From: Siphonodentalium dalli
Taxonomy: Eukaryota; Mollusca; Scaphopoda; Gadilida; Siphonodentaliidae
Assembly: GCA_032622095.1 (NCBI GenBank)
Contig: CP136068.1
Span: 50,338,443 to 50,402,442, forward strand
Length of the DNA: 64,000 nucleotides
Reading direction: 5' to 3'
Made by a program: the position numbers and the translations under genes. Below, in pieces: positions 23,501-34,819 of this stretch. Numbering within the stretch: the stretch's first letter is position 1; every line of letters begins with the position of its first letter. The notes beneath the pieces were generated by a model. It searched no databases. It was not told where the DNA came from and saw nothing but the letters and a program-made list of their open reading frames with translations.

Positions 23501-25172
23501 ACATGACGCCGGTTCGAATCGCTATGTAATGGTGATACACCCCACGACATATATATGTCGACAACCCGCAGTTTGTTCGTTTTGGACAAACGTGACACTT
23601 GTCCGAAAATAAGACGTAAAACTCAGAATATAGTCGCGATTCTGTTGCAAACTATATTGGGCTGAATATCTCCAAATTCACGTCCTTGGCCATATATAAA
23701 CGGCAATCGTGTTATCCCACCCTGTATATACGAGCGAAGGTAACCATGCTCCTTGTACATCCATCTTTTCGATTTTATGTTTAATTTTAAATTAAATTTG
23801 AATAAATTTAAAATAAAAAAAACGAGATATCCTTTAAATATTTGTTCAATAATATCTCCTGGTCATAACAGTGTCGACATTCCATACGTGAGCACACTCA
23901 ATTCGGTCAGATTGATGAATTCTTAGTGTAAAACACCGAACATTCACATCAAGTCTACCCGGGGGTTTCAAACCGCACCTACGTTTTGCTGTGTTTATCG
24001 GTAGAATAAAAGCGCACATGACGCCGGTTCGAATCGCTATGTAATGGTGATACACCCCACGACATATATATGTCGACAACCCGCAGTTTGTTCGTTTTGG
24101 ACAAACGTGACACTTGTCCGAAAATAAGACGTAAAACTCAGAATATAGTCGCGATTCTGTTGCAAACTATATTGGGCTGAATATCTCCAAATTCACGTCC
24201 TTGGCCATATATAAACGGCAATCGTGTTATCCCACCCTGTATATACGAGCGAAGGTAACCGTGCTCCTTGTACATCCATCTTTTCGATTTTATGTTTAAT
24301 TTTAAATTAAATTTGAATAAATTTAAAATAAAAAAAACGAGATATCCTTTAAATATTTGTTCAATAATATCACCTGGTCATAACAGTGTCGACATTCCAT
24401 ACGTGAGCACACTCAAATCGATCAGATTGATGAATTCTTAGTGTAAAACACCGAACATTCACATCAAGTCTACCCGGGGGTTTCAAACCGCACCTAAGAT
24501 TTGCTGTGTTTATCGGTAGAATAAAAGCGCATATGACGCCGGTTCGAATCGCTATGTAATGGTGATACACCCCACGACATATATATGTCGACAACCCGCA
24601 GTTTGTTCGTTTTGGACAAACGTGACACTTGTCCGAAAATAAGACGTAAAACTCAGAATATTCACATCAAGTCTATACCCGGGGGTTTCAAACCGCACCT
24701 AACTTTTGCTGTGTTTATCGGTAGAATAAAAGCGCACATGACGCCGGTTCGAATCGCTATGTAATGGTGATACACCCCACGACATATATTTGTCGACAAC
24801 CCGCAGTTTGTTCGTTTTGGACAAACGTGACACTTGTCCGAAAATAAGACGTAAAACTCAGAATATAGTCGCGATTCTGTTGCAAACTATATTGGACTGA
24901 ATATCTCCAAATTCACGTCCTTGGCCATATATAAACGGCAATCGTGTTATCCCACCCTGTATATACGAGCGAAGGTAACCATGCTCCTTGTACATCCATC
25001 TTTTCGATTTTATGTTTAATTTTAAATTAAATTTGAATAAATTTAAAATAAAAAAAACGAGATATCCTTTAAATATTTGTTCAATAATATCACCTGGTCA
25101 TAACAGTGTCGACACTCCATACGTGAGCACACTCAATTCGATCAGATGTGATGAATTCTTAGTGTAAAACAC
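20588..25172 (-). repeat. 515/718-bp higher-order satellite, reverse-oriented arm
   Basis: Eight copies of the landmark CAGTGTCGACATTCCATACG (last copy ACTCC) lie at about 20889, 21404, 22122, 22840, 23355, 23870, 24385 and 25103. Spacings are 515, 718, 718, 515, 515, 515 and 718. The longer unit equals the 515-bp unit plus an internal ~203-bp duplication starting at the TCACATCAAGTCTACCCGGG block. Copies are very similar, implying recent homogenisation. Each unit carries a palindrome CGACATATATATGTCG (variant with TTTG in the duplicated part), an AT-rich TTAATTTTAAATTAAATTTG tract and GGTTCGAATCGC. The 74-77-codon frames on the minus strand differ between copies mostly by amino-acid changes, so I read them as by-products. 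Confidence 0.93.
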
Positions 25173-25560
25173 AGAACACTGATTCAGGCCGAAAGTCCGT
25201 CTGTCGATGAATCCGGAGGTTTTAAATCGCACCTAGGATGATTTGCTGAGTTTTTTCAGTTGACGTGAAGCCCAAAATGACGCCATATCGAATGCCGTTG
25301 TCCCAGTGATGTACCCCAGGACCTATACATGTCGACAGAACACGCCAGCGGCTAATGTAGGAGCGCTGTTCTCGTTAAAATGATGGCGTAAAACGTATTG
25401 TAGAATGTTTTTACTGACAAAAAATCTGAATGTTTAAACCAACGCGGCACCTAGGAATTGTTTCGTTTCTCCGTGTCGGTGGAATATGAATAGCCCAAAG
25501 ACATCATATACATATATATTATGCCTGTCGTCCGGTTCGTTGCACGGACCGCACATAATC
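25173..25560 (-). repeat. Decayed edge of the satellite array
   Basis: After 25172 identity drops sharply but the order of blocks persists: GGTTTTAAATCGCACCTAGG, TTTTTTCAGTTGACG, ATGACGCCATATCGAATGC, GTACCCCAGGACCTATACAT, GTCGACAGAAC. An even weaker repeat of the same blocks follows (GTTTAAACCAACGCGGCACC to CCGCACATAATC). These are one, then two, highly diverged copies of the ~203-bp sub-unit. A further scrap, CCCGGGGGTATCAAACCGCA, is at 25845. Confidence 0.75.
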
Positions 25561-26505
25561 ACCTAATAAAGGTATCATGATGTTACCTGCAATATAAATA
25601 TTTTCCGCCAAACTCAAGGCTTATCATCCTTTATGTATGTTTCTAAAATGAGAATAATCGGCTTTATTTAATTAATTTACATTTTTTAAATTCTTACTAC
25701 AACGATGTTAAAAGAAATTCAGAAACATGTTTAATGTGGCAATGTATGCTTACATTTGGTAAATAGGTTCAAATAGCACGTTAATACATCCTTGTGATAA
25801 ACTAATTAGTGATGTAACACACATTCTATCAGCCGATAATTACCCGGGGGTATCAAACCGCACTGCCGTGTACAATTAGCTGGTTTAGACTGGGCCTGCT
25901 TTGCAGAGGCGCCGACCGCGTCATGTGTTAGACCCCATTGGTGCCCTCTAAATGGTCCCCGTGAATTCCTATAGAACACGGCCAGACAGGCAGAAAGACA
26001 GACATTCGCAAATATTACTTGTTTAAACCTCGGTGGACGACGACCCCCGCCCTTGTCCGTTCATTTCTCAAACATGTAAAACTACCAAATTATCAGTGTC
26101 ACAAATCCTCATTATCTAACCTGATGCAGTTGTAACGTACACAAAAAATGTGATCAATAATGCACCAACAATATTATTCAGACAGCTGCAGCAACAATAA
26201 TTTCTGCGACACACATAACCGTGAACTGTGGCAAGTGCGATCAATATGTTTAACAACATAGAGAAGGTAACGACATCCATATACTATATTAAGTCTTCTT
26301 CCAATGTTCGATAACAGCTATGTTGAATGGTTCTTATTATGATCAAACACGCTTGGTGTTCTCTCCAGATATATACCCCGTATAACTCTGGCCGCCTACC
26401 TTTACAGGTAAATATAAGGCACCCAATGTTATATGCGATTCTCGTGACCTATTTCAGATATAACTGGGGCGCCTCGCTGCTCGATATCAAGTTTGCTTAT
26501 ATAAC
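25561..26505. other. Interval without a supported gene
   Basis: AT-rich sequence with CAGACAGGCAGAAAGACAGA / CATTCGCAAATA near 25984, a tail shared with the degenerate array near 13725. No domain-bearing frame or paired splice sites were recognised. Confidence 0.45.
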
Positions 26506-26945
26506 TTGCAGTGGGGACATGACAATCTGCGGGATGGGATGGGATATGGGACAAAACGACAATCTGCGGGACAGAATTTCAAATTGCGTGGGACGGCCGA
26601 TATCTCGAGGAATACAGGGCGTAGGGGGCTCATTTTGGTGTCTAACGAAAGGCACACGTTCGCCCTATCCAAACATATTAACCCCACCACTAACCAAACA
26701 CCAAAAGTTGCATTATTTGATCGACAACTGACCTAACATGGGGTGGAATTTGGGATAGCATGACAATCTGCGGGACAGGATTTTCAAATTGCGTGGGACG
26801 GCCGATAGCTCGAGGAATACAGCGCATAGAGGGCTACTTTTGGTGTCTAACGAAAGGACAACATTCGTCCTATCCACACATATTAACCCCGCCACTGACC
26901 GGACACCGGAAGTTACATTATCCGGTCGACAACTGACCTAACATA
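26506..26945 (+). repeat. Tandem pair of the ~210-bp dispersed repeat
   Basis: Two head-to-tail copies (about 26506-26735 and 26737-26945) share GACAATCTGCGGGACAG, TTTCAAATTGCGTGGGACGG, CCGATA(T/G)CTCGAGGAATACAG, TTTGGTGTCTAACGAAAGG and GTCGACAACTGACCTAACAT. A diverged single copy is at 5885-6100. The predicted frames (26327-26736 plus, 26487-26895 minus) cover the same repeat in several frames and are not conserved as protein. Confidence 0.85.
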
Positions 26946-27706
26946 AAATGCCACAAACACGAAAAACTGCGTTCGACATTAATGTTTAGAATTTAGATTT
27001 ATCGATGAATACACTAGCAAACAACAAATTTTAGGTATCAAATAACGCAGTGGAGTACTGTGCATTCGTTTTTAGCTACAATATGGCTGTTTTAGTGCGA
27101 ATATTGTAATGGCGAACACGCAAACACGCTCCGATAAAACAGCTAAAAATAGACTCGATGTTTACAATTACAGGATCGATTTCAGCCGGTATATTCAATA
27201 TAATGGGGCGTATAGTATATCAAAATGTAGAATTAGACACAGGGAATGCATTTTTTTCCAAATGGGTCCACCAGGCGGTGAAATTGCTGCAGAAATTCGC
27301 TCCAAGATATTCTCACTTATTTTTATTTCAGTTGTGACTAAAAGCCCAGATGCCGGAGCCCAGCTACTAAAAGCCAAGTTACAAAATAGATCTTAAGAAA
27401 TTCAAAATATTTAAATTAATGATAATTTATCAATAATTAAAACCTTTTTTATCATTATAATGGTGGCATACGCATACAATAGACTTAAACAGTTAAAGCG
27501 AGATTATAATTGTTTTCCAAAAAATCGGGTCTCAACGGGGATTATAATCTGCTGCAGCAATTCTGAATAAATAATGGCGATTTGTTTCATGCGGAAGTTA
27601 CCGAGATATCATGACAAAATTGTGACTCTGAGTTTCCACTGAAAAGTAATATTCTGAAGCTGCATAACAATCAATTTTGACTTGGTTGGATATTTTATGA
27701 CCATTT
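26946..27706. other. Interval with one unremarkable open frame
   Basis: A plus-strand frame of 95 codons (27109-27396) begins MANTQTRSDKTAKNRLDVYN and contains MGPPGGEIAAEIRSK. I do not recognise it. An acceptor-like TTATTTTTATTTCAG at 27317-27331 could mark an exon start, but I find no matching donor. I leave it uncalled. Confidence 0.3.
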
Positions 27707-27854
27707 AAGAAATAAATACACGGTGTAGAGGCGTGTATGGTCAAGATGTACCACAACAAACTGATTGTAGGACGACGCGTAGCGGAGTCCTACAATCAGT
27801 TTTTTTGTGGTACAACTTGACCATACACACCGATACACCGTGTATTTATTTCTT
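27707..27854. mobile_element. 148-bp foldback element (near-perfect hairpin)
   Basis: The left arm starts AAGAAATAAATACACGGTGT and includes GTGTATGGTCAAG, GTACCACAA and ACTGATTGTAGGAC. The right arm is its inverse with a few mismatches, around the centre GACGCGTAGCG. The whole sequence is stem, as in foldback MITEs. I cannot see a clear target duplication. Confidence 0.85.
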
Positions 27855-29495
27855 TTGTAATACGACTGAAAGTTTCTGGTCATAATTCGACTGAATAGTC
27901 AATGAAATACTGCGCTTTTTCGGTCTCATGTGAGAACACATTTCGTGGTGTAATTCTTATTGGGCGTACTCGATTTCTTTGCACGGAGTACTCTGGTAAT
28001 TTGTTTGCGTAAATAATCGTTGTGATTGGCTAAAAAAATGATGTGTTTTCAGCGGCGCCCATGCCTTTCATTTAAATTGTACAGGAAACACGGTTGCGGT
28101 CATTGTCAAAATATGCTTTCACCTACGCCCGTGCATTGGTAGGGGAGGAAGGGAGGAACAGGAAAATGCCACAACATGCTATAGCTAATGCAAACTCTCT
28201 CAGTGCTATTGTTGGGTCCAATCTGCACGAAATTCTCTCTGTGTCTCTCTCTCGCTCTCCGCATGCCGCACCCGCCTGGTCCCTTGTCTTCCTGCTTGCG
28301 TTTATACATATACATACTTTTAACTAACTAACAAAACTAATACATTTTATCATTACAACATGGGCCCCGTTCTTCATTTCAGCGCACCACATGACTCGCT
28401 CTGCAACTACAAAACCATTAAAGGGACACGTCGGGACCCCACCATACCCCATATTAAAGCTCGTGAGCTCTTCCCCATACAACATTCAATTCAATTCAAC
28501 TCAACCTTTGCCGTGTTCAGACATGACGATTTTCTATGTACAATATCTCCAACAACAACAAACCGTGGGGTGAAGGAGAAGATCACACGATCTTTTCGAC
28601 CATCCCGGGCGCTTCGCGCCCATCTACTCTCTTGCCGTTGCGGTCATTTCTGTGTTGAACGTTGTTGGGACAACATGAATATGATCATCGACTATGGACT
28701 ATTTTCCTTACACAAAGCGATCTATATGATCTAGTTTACTAAACTAATCTTATTTCCCTTCTGGTGAACAAACGCTTTCAGTTTCAACTTGATTCCGAAA
28801 TATCGAATATGATCGAGATTCGAATCGACGAATGCACGGCTCGGCCCCATGGAAAATACAATTTTACCGATTTATTTTGTCATTTAATATACTTATTAAG
28901 TAACTTTCTTTGGTCGTAACATATATCAATATACCATAACATCATCTGGACCATATTCATTGGCAACCAAACTGCATTCAAGCGACAAATCGCTAGAAAA
29001 TTCGCAAGATTGTCAAGATGTAGCAAAATTCAAAGGGTTATACGGGTGCGGGTGTACTCCGTTGATGCCCCGTTTGCGCGGAGTTAGAAAAGACGGGGAA
29101 AGTCGCGTGCGGCGATCTGAATAAACCGATTTTTTTCGTGGTACAATTGGAAAAAGTAGAATTGTACCAAAAAACTGGAACGAGATAGCCATGGTAACTC
29201 GGGCCACTGGCCAATCAGGACATGGCTTTTAAGCATAGTTAGGCAGGGTCGTATTACAACTATAATTATCCTTATACTAATAATATTGCTGTCAAATTTC
29301 ACTTGAAAGTGACGTGTCACCCGTCTCGATGTTAAACCATATTTCGTCAACAGTCACATTAGGTAAATCACCACAATATATCTCATGGTTTTTATGAATG
29401 CTGAATCCATTTTTGACATTTATATATATATATATTGGTGCTATATTTTATCTCAACAATTTCATAACTGGAGCTTCCTGATTTTTTTAGAAAAC
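27855..29495. other. Interval without a supported gene
   Basis: It contains a CT-rich stretch near 28224-28260 (TCTCTCTGTGTCTCTCTCTC) and several short overlapping frames (28094-28327, 28360-28734, 29013-29350) with no recognisable domain. ATATATATATAT near 29420 is simple sequence. The frame at 28360-28734 has a brief Cys/Arg-rich part (LLSCRCGHFC) but no repeated Cys pattern of a known finger. Confidence 0.35.
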
Positions 29496-29496
29496 T

Positions 29497-29658
29497 CTGT
29501 GCCAATGAATGCATTCTATTATATATGCCAGTCTCCCATATGGAGCCTCGCATATATAAGAGATTTCATTGGCACAGTATTGACCTTGTAAGCCAGTGCA
29601 TTCTCTTACATGTGAGGTTCCCTATGATAGATTTGCATATATACGAGAATGCACTGGC
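29497..29658. mobile_element. Two adjacent copies of a ~70-bp hairpin family
   Basis: 29497-29577 and 29592-29658 are each a stem-loop built from GTGCCAATGCATTCTCTTAT and its inverse, with a short loop. TTGACCTTG lies between them, and TCATGAAAGGGTTAA follows. The same stem is found singly at 32603, 36315 and 55875. See those entries. Confidence 0.85.
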
Positions 29659-32046
29659 ACAGAATATTTAATGCTGCATCAGCGCAGTTCCCATCATGAA
29701 AGGGTTAAATTCTGAATGTATTGGAACTGGGCAATTCGAAATAACTTGGTTGATTCGATTTGAGATTCAAAATGAAAATTCCCGATTCGCAGGCCCCTAA
29801 TTTTCACCCACTTAAAACTTTCTAATACCTGTTCTAAGATTCTCTGTGATAAAATACGACTGGTCAAGTGATATAATTTCAATAGAGTAAACAGTCTCGT
29901 CATGGGTTCACACCTAACCCAGTCACCATGAGTCATTGTGACCACAAGATCAGCTTTAGCTTGCATTTCCCACATTCCAGGTACTCGCCCGCCATACTGT
30001 ACAATCCGGACGTTCCACACACATGTCCTACTCAAGGGTAGATCTCGGTCGATATGAGGATGGGGTTAAATTATGCCGGCTTGCCTGCCTTGGTCTGCCG
30101 AAATGTGAAGTGTGAAATTGGCCTTCTATACCATACGGGCCATTAATCTTGCCCCATGAATTAACTCCCCCCAAGATTAGGGTTTAAGACTAAATAGTCA
30201 ATAAATTACATGAAAAATAGACAAAATAAACTATTTCGAAAGTATAATCATCAAATATAGGATTAATATCTATTTTCTAAACCCGGAACTTTAAATGCAT
30301 ATATATATAACAATTAGCTGTTCGGAATAGACAGTTTCCGGTTTACAGAGTTCATTTTTAGTGAGAATGCACTTGGGTGAATTCAGGACCCGACAATTTG
30401 TTCGGTATGAAGAGGGATTCGGTTTATAGAGGGTCCGGTTTGGAGAGGTTTTACTGTAGCAGTTTTATCGTATTCGTTGTTATTTAATGACATGCTATGT
30501 GCAAGTTTGTTGTTCTCAGATAAGGTGAGTTTGTATACTTTATAGTGTGTTTACAAATAATTCGAGATCGGGTCAGGCAGGCATGTGTTTTCTTTTCTTG
30601 CATGTCACCAGAAACACAGGTATATATTTGTTTGGCCTTAGTGCTATATTGGCCACAGGCAATTGAAATTCAAATTACCACCCACTGGGAACCGGTTTGG
30701 ATCCAGCCAAATCGATTACATCTGACCGTCCGATACGCGACATAATTAATTATTCTAGGATGCAGTCGCACTTTTCATGACAGAAGACTTAATAGTTACC
30801 AGTGGTACACCTATGCACCCTTATCTGACCCCCTTGTATATACAAAATAAATATATGTCATTTATTTCAAGATTGGAGTAAAATATATCCAGAAGTTCAC
30901 CATATAGTACAGAAAATACGACTCGTATAAAACTTCCTTCAAACATCGTTATTTTGCATATATATATGGTTGACTCTACAGCCATATTTATCATCGACGA
31001 CACACTGTTCAATGAATTGAACAATAAAACGATCGAATCAACTCTCGTGCTGCACGTATTATATGTTTTACGTGCACGGAGAAATAGTTAGGGTACAACT
31101 TACATGTGACCGTCTCGACACGATGGTCCAGTCTACACCCGTTTCAGGTACAGTTCACAAAGTGAATGTCGGTAGATTATATATACAATAATGTATCAAT
31201 ATTGTGTATATGGCCTCTCTAGCGAGATTATAACGGTTCTGTATATATACTTGACGTGCGTCAATGCACTTTCAGAAGGATTTTCATCAGCATTAAAATT
31301 TCAACATATATCAAAAGCTCCACCACAAAGCCTTTATTCACAAACCCATACATATTACAGTGAAACAATCGGATCAGTTATAATTCAGGTTAAAAACCTA
31401 AATAAATCTCACTTAATAAATAATGAACAGTTTTCATACTTTTTTCCAGATGACTCCAGTTTGGGTTACTTTATCGGAATATTGTAAGAAATATAAGCTT
31501 TTCGCTTATAAATAATCTATAACAGTACAACGTTACGACACATAATTATCAAACTTATCATTTTGTAAATGTGTCTGCATTATATGAATTTCTAGTCTGA
31601 AATAATAATAATAATATATGACATGAGATAAGTGTTTCTCTCATATTATATTTATGAAACGAGTATAAGAAATTGCCCGAATCTCGGCAAAACGGAAAAC
31701 TCGAGTTTAATTAATATCATATATATTTATCAGAGAAACACGAATTCCATATTATGTTTACTACTTTTAAAATCACTGTCTTTGCAATAAAAAAAAGCCA
31801 CAAAACAAAAGTAAATTCTTAAAAGAAATATATTTCAGATGTTTTTTCTCCCGGCTAATGCCGTCAGACAGAAATACGTAAGTCAATTAACGTCGCGGTA
31901 TTTCGGTGTTGACCAATCAAACCGTGTCGTGGTTGTGATATTAAGAAGTCAGTGCTTAAAAATTAACTTAGTGTATTATTATGCTGGTGGGGGCAATCTA
32001 TCTGGATGTACACTGATACGGATTCGTGGCTAGTTGTTTGTGTTCA
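29659..32046. other. Interval with scattered repeat ends, no firm gene
   Basis: A GGTTTACAGAG / GGTCCGGTTTGGAGAGGTTT block at 30340-30465 looks like a dispersed element end. A minus-strand frame (29694-30035, 113 codons) has CVWNVRIVQYGGRVPGMWEM near its start but no family I can name. A weak exon candidate lies at 31275-31388 and is described separately. Confidence 0.35.
31275..31388 (+). CDS. Possible exon, unrecognised
   Basis: The acceptor-like GTCAATGCACTTTCAG precedes it and the donor-like ATTCAG|GTTAAA follows. Between them the frame is open and reads EGFSSALKFQHISKAPPQSL and then YYSETIGSVIIQ. Upstream in the same frame is a hydrophobic stretch (ITVLYIYLTCVNALS) resembling a signal peptide, which would make it part of a first exon instead. 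No domain recognised and no partner exons found, so this is weak. Confidence 0.18.
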
Positions 32047-32173
32047 TAGTCATATACGGACACACACTGGTATAGGATGCGGATGCATGCTAGTGTATAC
32101 CATATTTAACATGATCAAATGTTATACCAGCATGCATCTGTATACTATATACCAGTGTGCCTCCGTATATGAC
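32047..32173. mobile_element. ~127-bp foldback element
   Basis: AGTCATATACGGACACACAC, TGGTATA and GATGCATGCTAGTGTATA face the inverse GTTATACCAGCATGCATCTG, ATACCAGTGTGCCTCCGTAT and ATGACT. It is a long imperfect hairpin with a TTTAACATGATCAAATG loop. No target duplication is clear. Confidence 0.75.
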
Positions 32174-32214
32174 TGGGAATAAAATCAACCAGTCGTGAAT
32201 ACACTGCAAAAACA

Positions 32215-32510
32215 AATGAACGCGGCCATGTGTTCAATCTTAAACACTTGTGTTCAAACATGCTAACAATAGCATTCAAATTGTCTGCAACACTGGTGTT
32301 CAGATCTTAACGACAGCGTTCAACTTATAACACTAGTGATCAGCACACAAGTGTTCAATAAACTTAACACTAGTGTTCAGCATTTGAACGCATAAAGGTG
32401 TTCAGAACACATGCAACAGATATTAAACACTAAATTGGCATTCAAATGGGCAATATTGAACACTATATATAGTGTTCAGCTGTTGGTAATAATTGTGAAC
32501 ACAGACGCAG
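32215..32510. repeat. Array of imperfect GAACACTAGTGTTC palindromes
   Basis: At least ten variants of GTGTTCA or its inverse TGAACAC are spaced about 20-35 bp apart. Perfect or near-perfect palindromic pairs include AACACTAGTGTTCAG near 32347-32362 and GAACACTATATATAGTGTTC near 32457-32477. It starts CACTGCAAAAACAAATGAAC. Regular spacing suggests clustered binding sites in a non-autonomous element or a degenerate minisatellite. Confidence 0.7.
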
Positions 32511-32602
32511 CCATAAACTAGAAAGGAATATATCTGATTACGTTCATTGTACCCCATATTCCATATTCATGACTGGAGCATCCTGAAAGTTTGCGAAGAC
32601 GC

Positions 32603-32675
32603 TGTGCAAATGCATTGTCTTATATACGCGAGTTCCCCATAGGGAGCCTTGCGTATATACGATAACACATTGGCC
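32603..32675. mobile_element. Hairpin family copy (third)
   Basis: GTGCAAATGCATTGTCTTAT, ACGCGAG, then after CCCCATAGGG the inverse GCGTATATACGATAACACAT, TGG. Flanked on the left by ATTCATGACTGGAGCATCCT and on the right by AAATATTTACCTTCACCTT, as in other copies. Confidence 0.82.
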
Positions 32676-32884
32676 TAAAAATATTTACCTTCACCTTCAG
32701 AAAGTTTATAGAAATTAATAAACAAAAAAGCTATATAAATATGGTATATAATATAAGTGATATAAGTTTGAGTGTATTTTATTGAGGGGTATGTCGCTGT
32801 GGTCAGGTGTGTTTTATTGAGTTGTATCTCGCTGTGACCGGGTGTTTTATTGAGGGGTATCTCGCTGTGGCTGCTGGAGCATTT

Positions 32885-33790
32885 AGTGTCCCATATAAAA
32901 ATCCACCCTGGTAAATCCACCCAGGTTTTTTTGGGCCAAAGCCCGGGTGTCAATCTATCTACCAAGACATCCACAAACCATCAAGACCCCCTGAAACCCG
33001 GATTTTACCAGGTTTAACCCAGCTGAAACTAGACAAAAACCCAGGTGTGGATAAACATGGGTGTAATTACCCAGAATACCACACCCAGGTGTACCCTGGT
33101 GTTTCCCTCCTCGGTGTTTCCCACCCAGGTGTACCTTGATGTTATTCACCCAGTAGTACCCTGGTATTTCCTATCAGGGTGTTTCCCACCCATGTGTACC
33201 ATGGTGTTATTCACCCAGGTGTTTCCTAACCAGGTGTATCTTGATGTTTCCAACCCAGGTGTACCTGTTTTCTTACCCCGGTGTACATTGGCGTTTTCTT
33301 ACCCAGGTGGATCAACCAGGGTATACCCCGGGTTTTTTAAGCAGGTACCACTCGATTATATTACCCTGGTGTACCCCAGCATTTTCACCCAGATGTATCC
33401 CAGAAGTATAACCCTGTTATACCCTGGTGTTGGAGCACCAGGGCTTATCAGGGTGGTTGCACTAGGGTTACACCTGGGTAAAAATACTGGGGTACACCAG
33501 GGTAAACTCATCGAGTTGAGCCTGCTTAAGAACACCCGGATATACCCTGGTAGAAACACCTGGGAAACACTTGGGTTGAAAACATCAAGGTACACCTGGG
33601 TGGAAATATTGAGATGCACCTGGCTAAGAAAACCCCAAGGTACACCGGGGTAAGAAAACACCAAGGTACACCTGTGTTGGAAACTTCAAGATACACCTGG
33701 GTAGGAAAACACAAAGGAACACCTGGGTGAATAACACCAAGGTACACCTGAGTGCGGATACCAGACTGAAATGATGAGAATGGCAATGCA
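32885..33790. repeat. ACCCAGGTGTACC minisatellite forming a giant imperfect palindrome
   Basis: From about 33055 to 33415 units read forward (CACCCAGGTGTACCCTGGTG, spacing about 25-40 bp). From about 33425 to 33760 they read as the inverse (ACACCAGGGTACACCTGGGT). The switch sits near 33430 at GTTGGAGCACCAGGGC. The left edge (CCCATATAAAAATCCACCCT, GGTAAAT) resembles the right edge of a second such locus at 51145-51178. The 202-codon plus frame (33045-33653) and minus frames (33356-33786) consist only of this repeat and should not be read as proteins. Confidence 0.85.
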
Positions 33791-34043
33791 GTAGATTTGG
33801 ATGGGATGCAGTGGTATTGTTATCAATGGAGTTGTTTTAGTTATAATAACACATTAAGGAAACTGATTGTGGAGCCCTATAAATTTATTCAAGATAAACA
33901 AACTAACTAAAGATACAATATAGAAACACATGTAATACATAAATATATAAACTCATTAAACTGCATGGGTTAAAACTTACTGTCAAGAGTTGGGTTAAAA
34001 TTTTGATTAAAAAACACTTGCAAATTCCCTCTTCATACATGTA

Positions 34044-34221
34044 CAGTAATGCTCTAAGTAATCGACTTCTTAACCACAGCAGAATTATGGGTAACTTCTC
34101 AGGATTTAGTCGGAAATATGGCTTTCCAATTAATGGCAACAAGTCATATTTCCGACTAAATCCTGAAAAGCTACCCATAATTCTGCTGTGGTTAAGAAGT
34201 CGATTACTTAGAGCATTACTG
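34044..34221. mobile_element. TA-flanked foldback MITE, copy 2
   Basis: The ends CAGTAATGCTCTAAGTAATC and its exact inverse have TA outside on both sides (34042-34043, 34222-34223). Arms of about 80 bp carry GACTTCTTAACCACAGCAG, AATTATGGGTAA and GATTTAGTCGGAAATATG, around a loop CTTTCCAATTAATGGCAACA. Same family as 16990-17202, with a shorter loop. The reading frames here only mirror the palindrome. Confidence 0.9.
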
Positions 34222-34819
34222 TATATGGTATGTTAGGCAAGTTACATGTACGTCTTGCAACTACATTTCCAGTGAGGTAGTTTTGTCTCATTTAAACTTT
34301 CTAAATGGGTTTCTCCCTTTGAATGACACAAACTAATGTGAGTATACAAATGAGCTCTGATGTGAAATACATACAATGTAACGTATGTATACAAAAAAAC
34401 ATTATTTCTTAGTCTAAGGACATGTTTCCTGTCATTATCTTACTGCTTCAAAATATAGATTTGTAATAGTATGCTGTAATGCTCCAGAAATAGCCATATT
34501 TTGTCCTGGTTCATAAGAACACATTATTTCTTAGTGTTAGAAGGACATGTTGTTTGTTATAATCTGACTCATAAACCCCCAAATATACGTGAAAACAGAA
34601 CATTTGGGAAAGAGACACACCATCTTTAACCTTTTTGATACCAGTAGCAATTGATCAGATAGCAATACATGTATATACAATAAATAATATTCAGATGCTA
34701 GAAATTAAACAATCACATTAATTGCACCAACTCGAAACAGTTAACATACCATGTAGACTACAGAATGTGATCAAGGAGGGTGCCACACACCCCACCCTGG
34801 TTTGGTATGCAATATTCAG

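Noticed and set aside
20865-24594. Conserved 77-residue satellite frame as a gene family
   Set aside because: Differences between copies appear mostly amino-acid-changing, no splice or promoter signal is seen, and the units are nearly identical as DNA.
17469-25170. The satellite as a CRISPR-like array
   Set aside because: Units are 515-718 bp with no short repeat/unique spacer pattern, no cas genes, and the DNA is eukaryotic.
28360-28734. 124-codon frame with LLSCRCGHFC as a zinc-binding protein
   Set aside because: There are too few ordered Cys/His residues for a known finger, no supporting exon signals, and a second plus frame is open over part of it.
33045-33653. 202-codon plus frame and overlapping minus frames rich in Pro, Val, Tyr
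   Set aside because: Both strands are open because the sequence is a CCCAGG minisatellite with inverted halves. Units vary in length and do not preserve a protein pattern.
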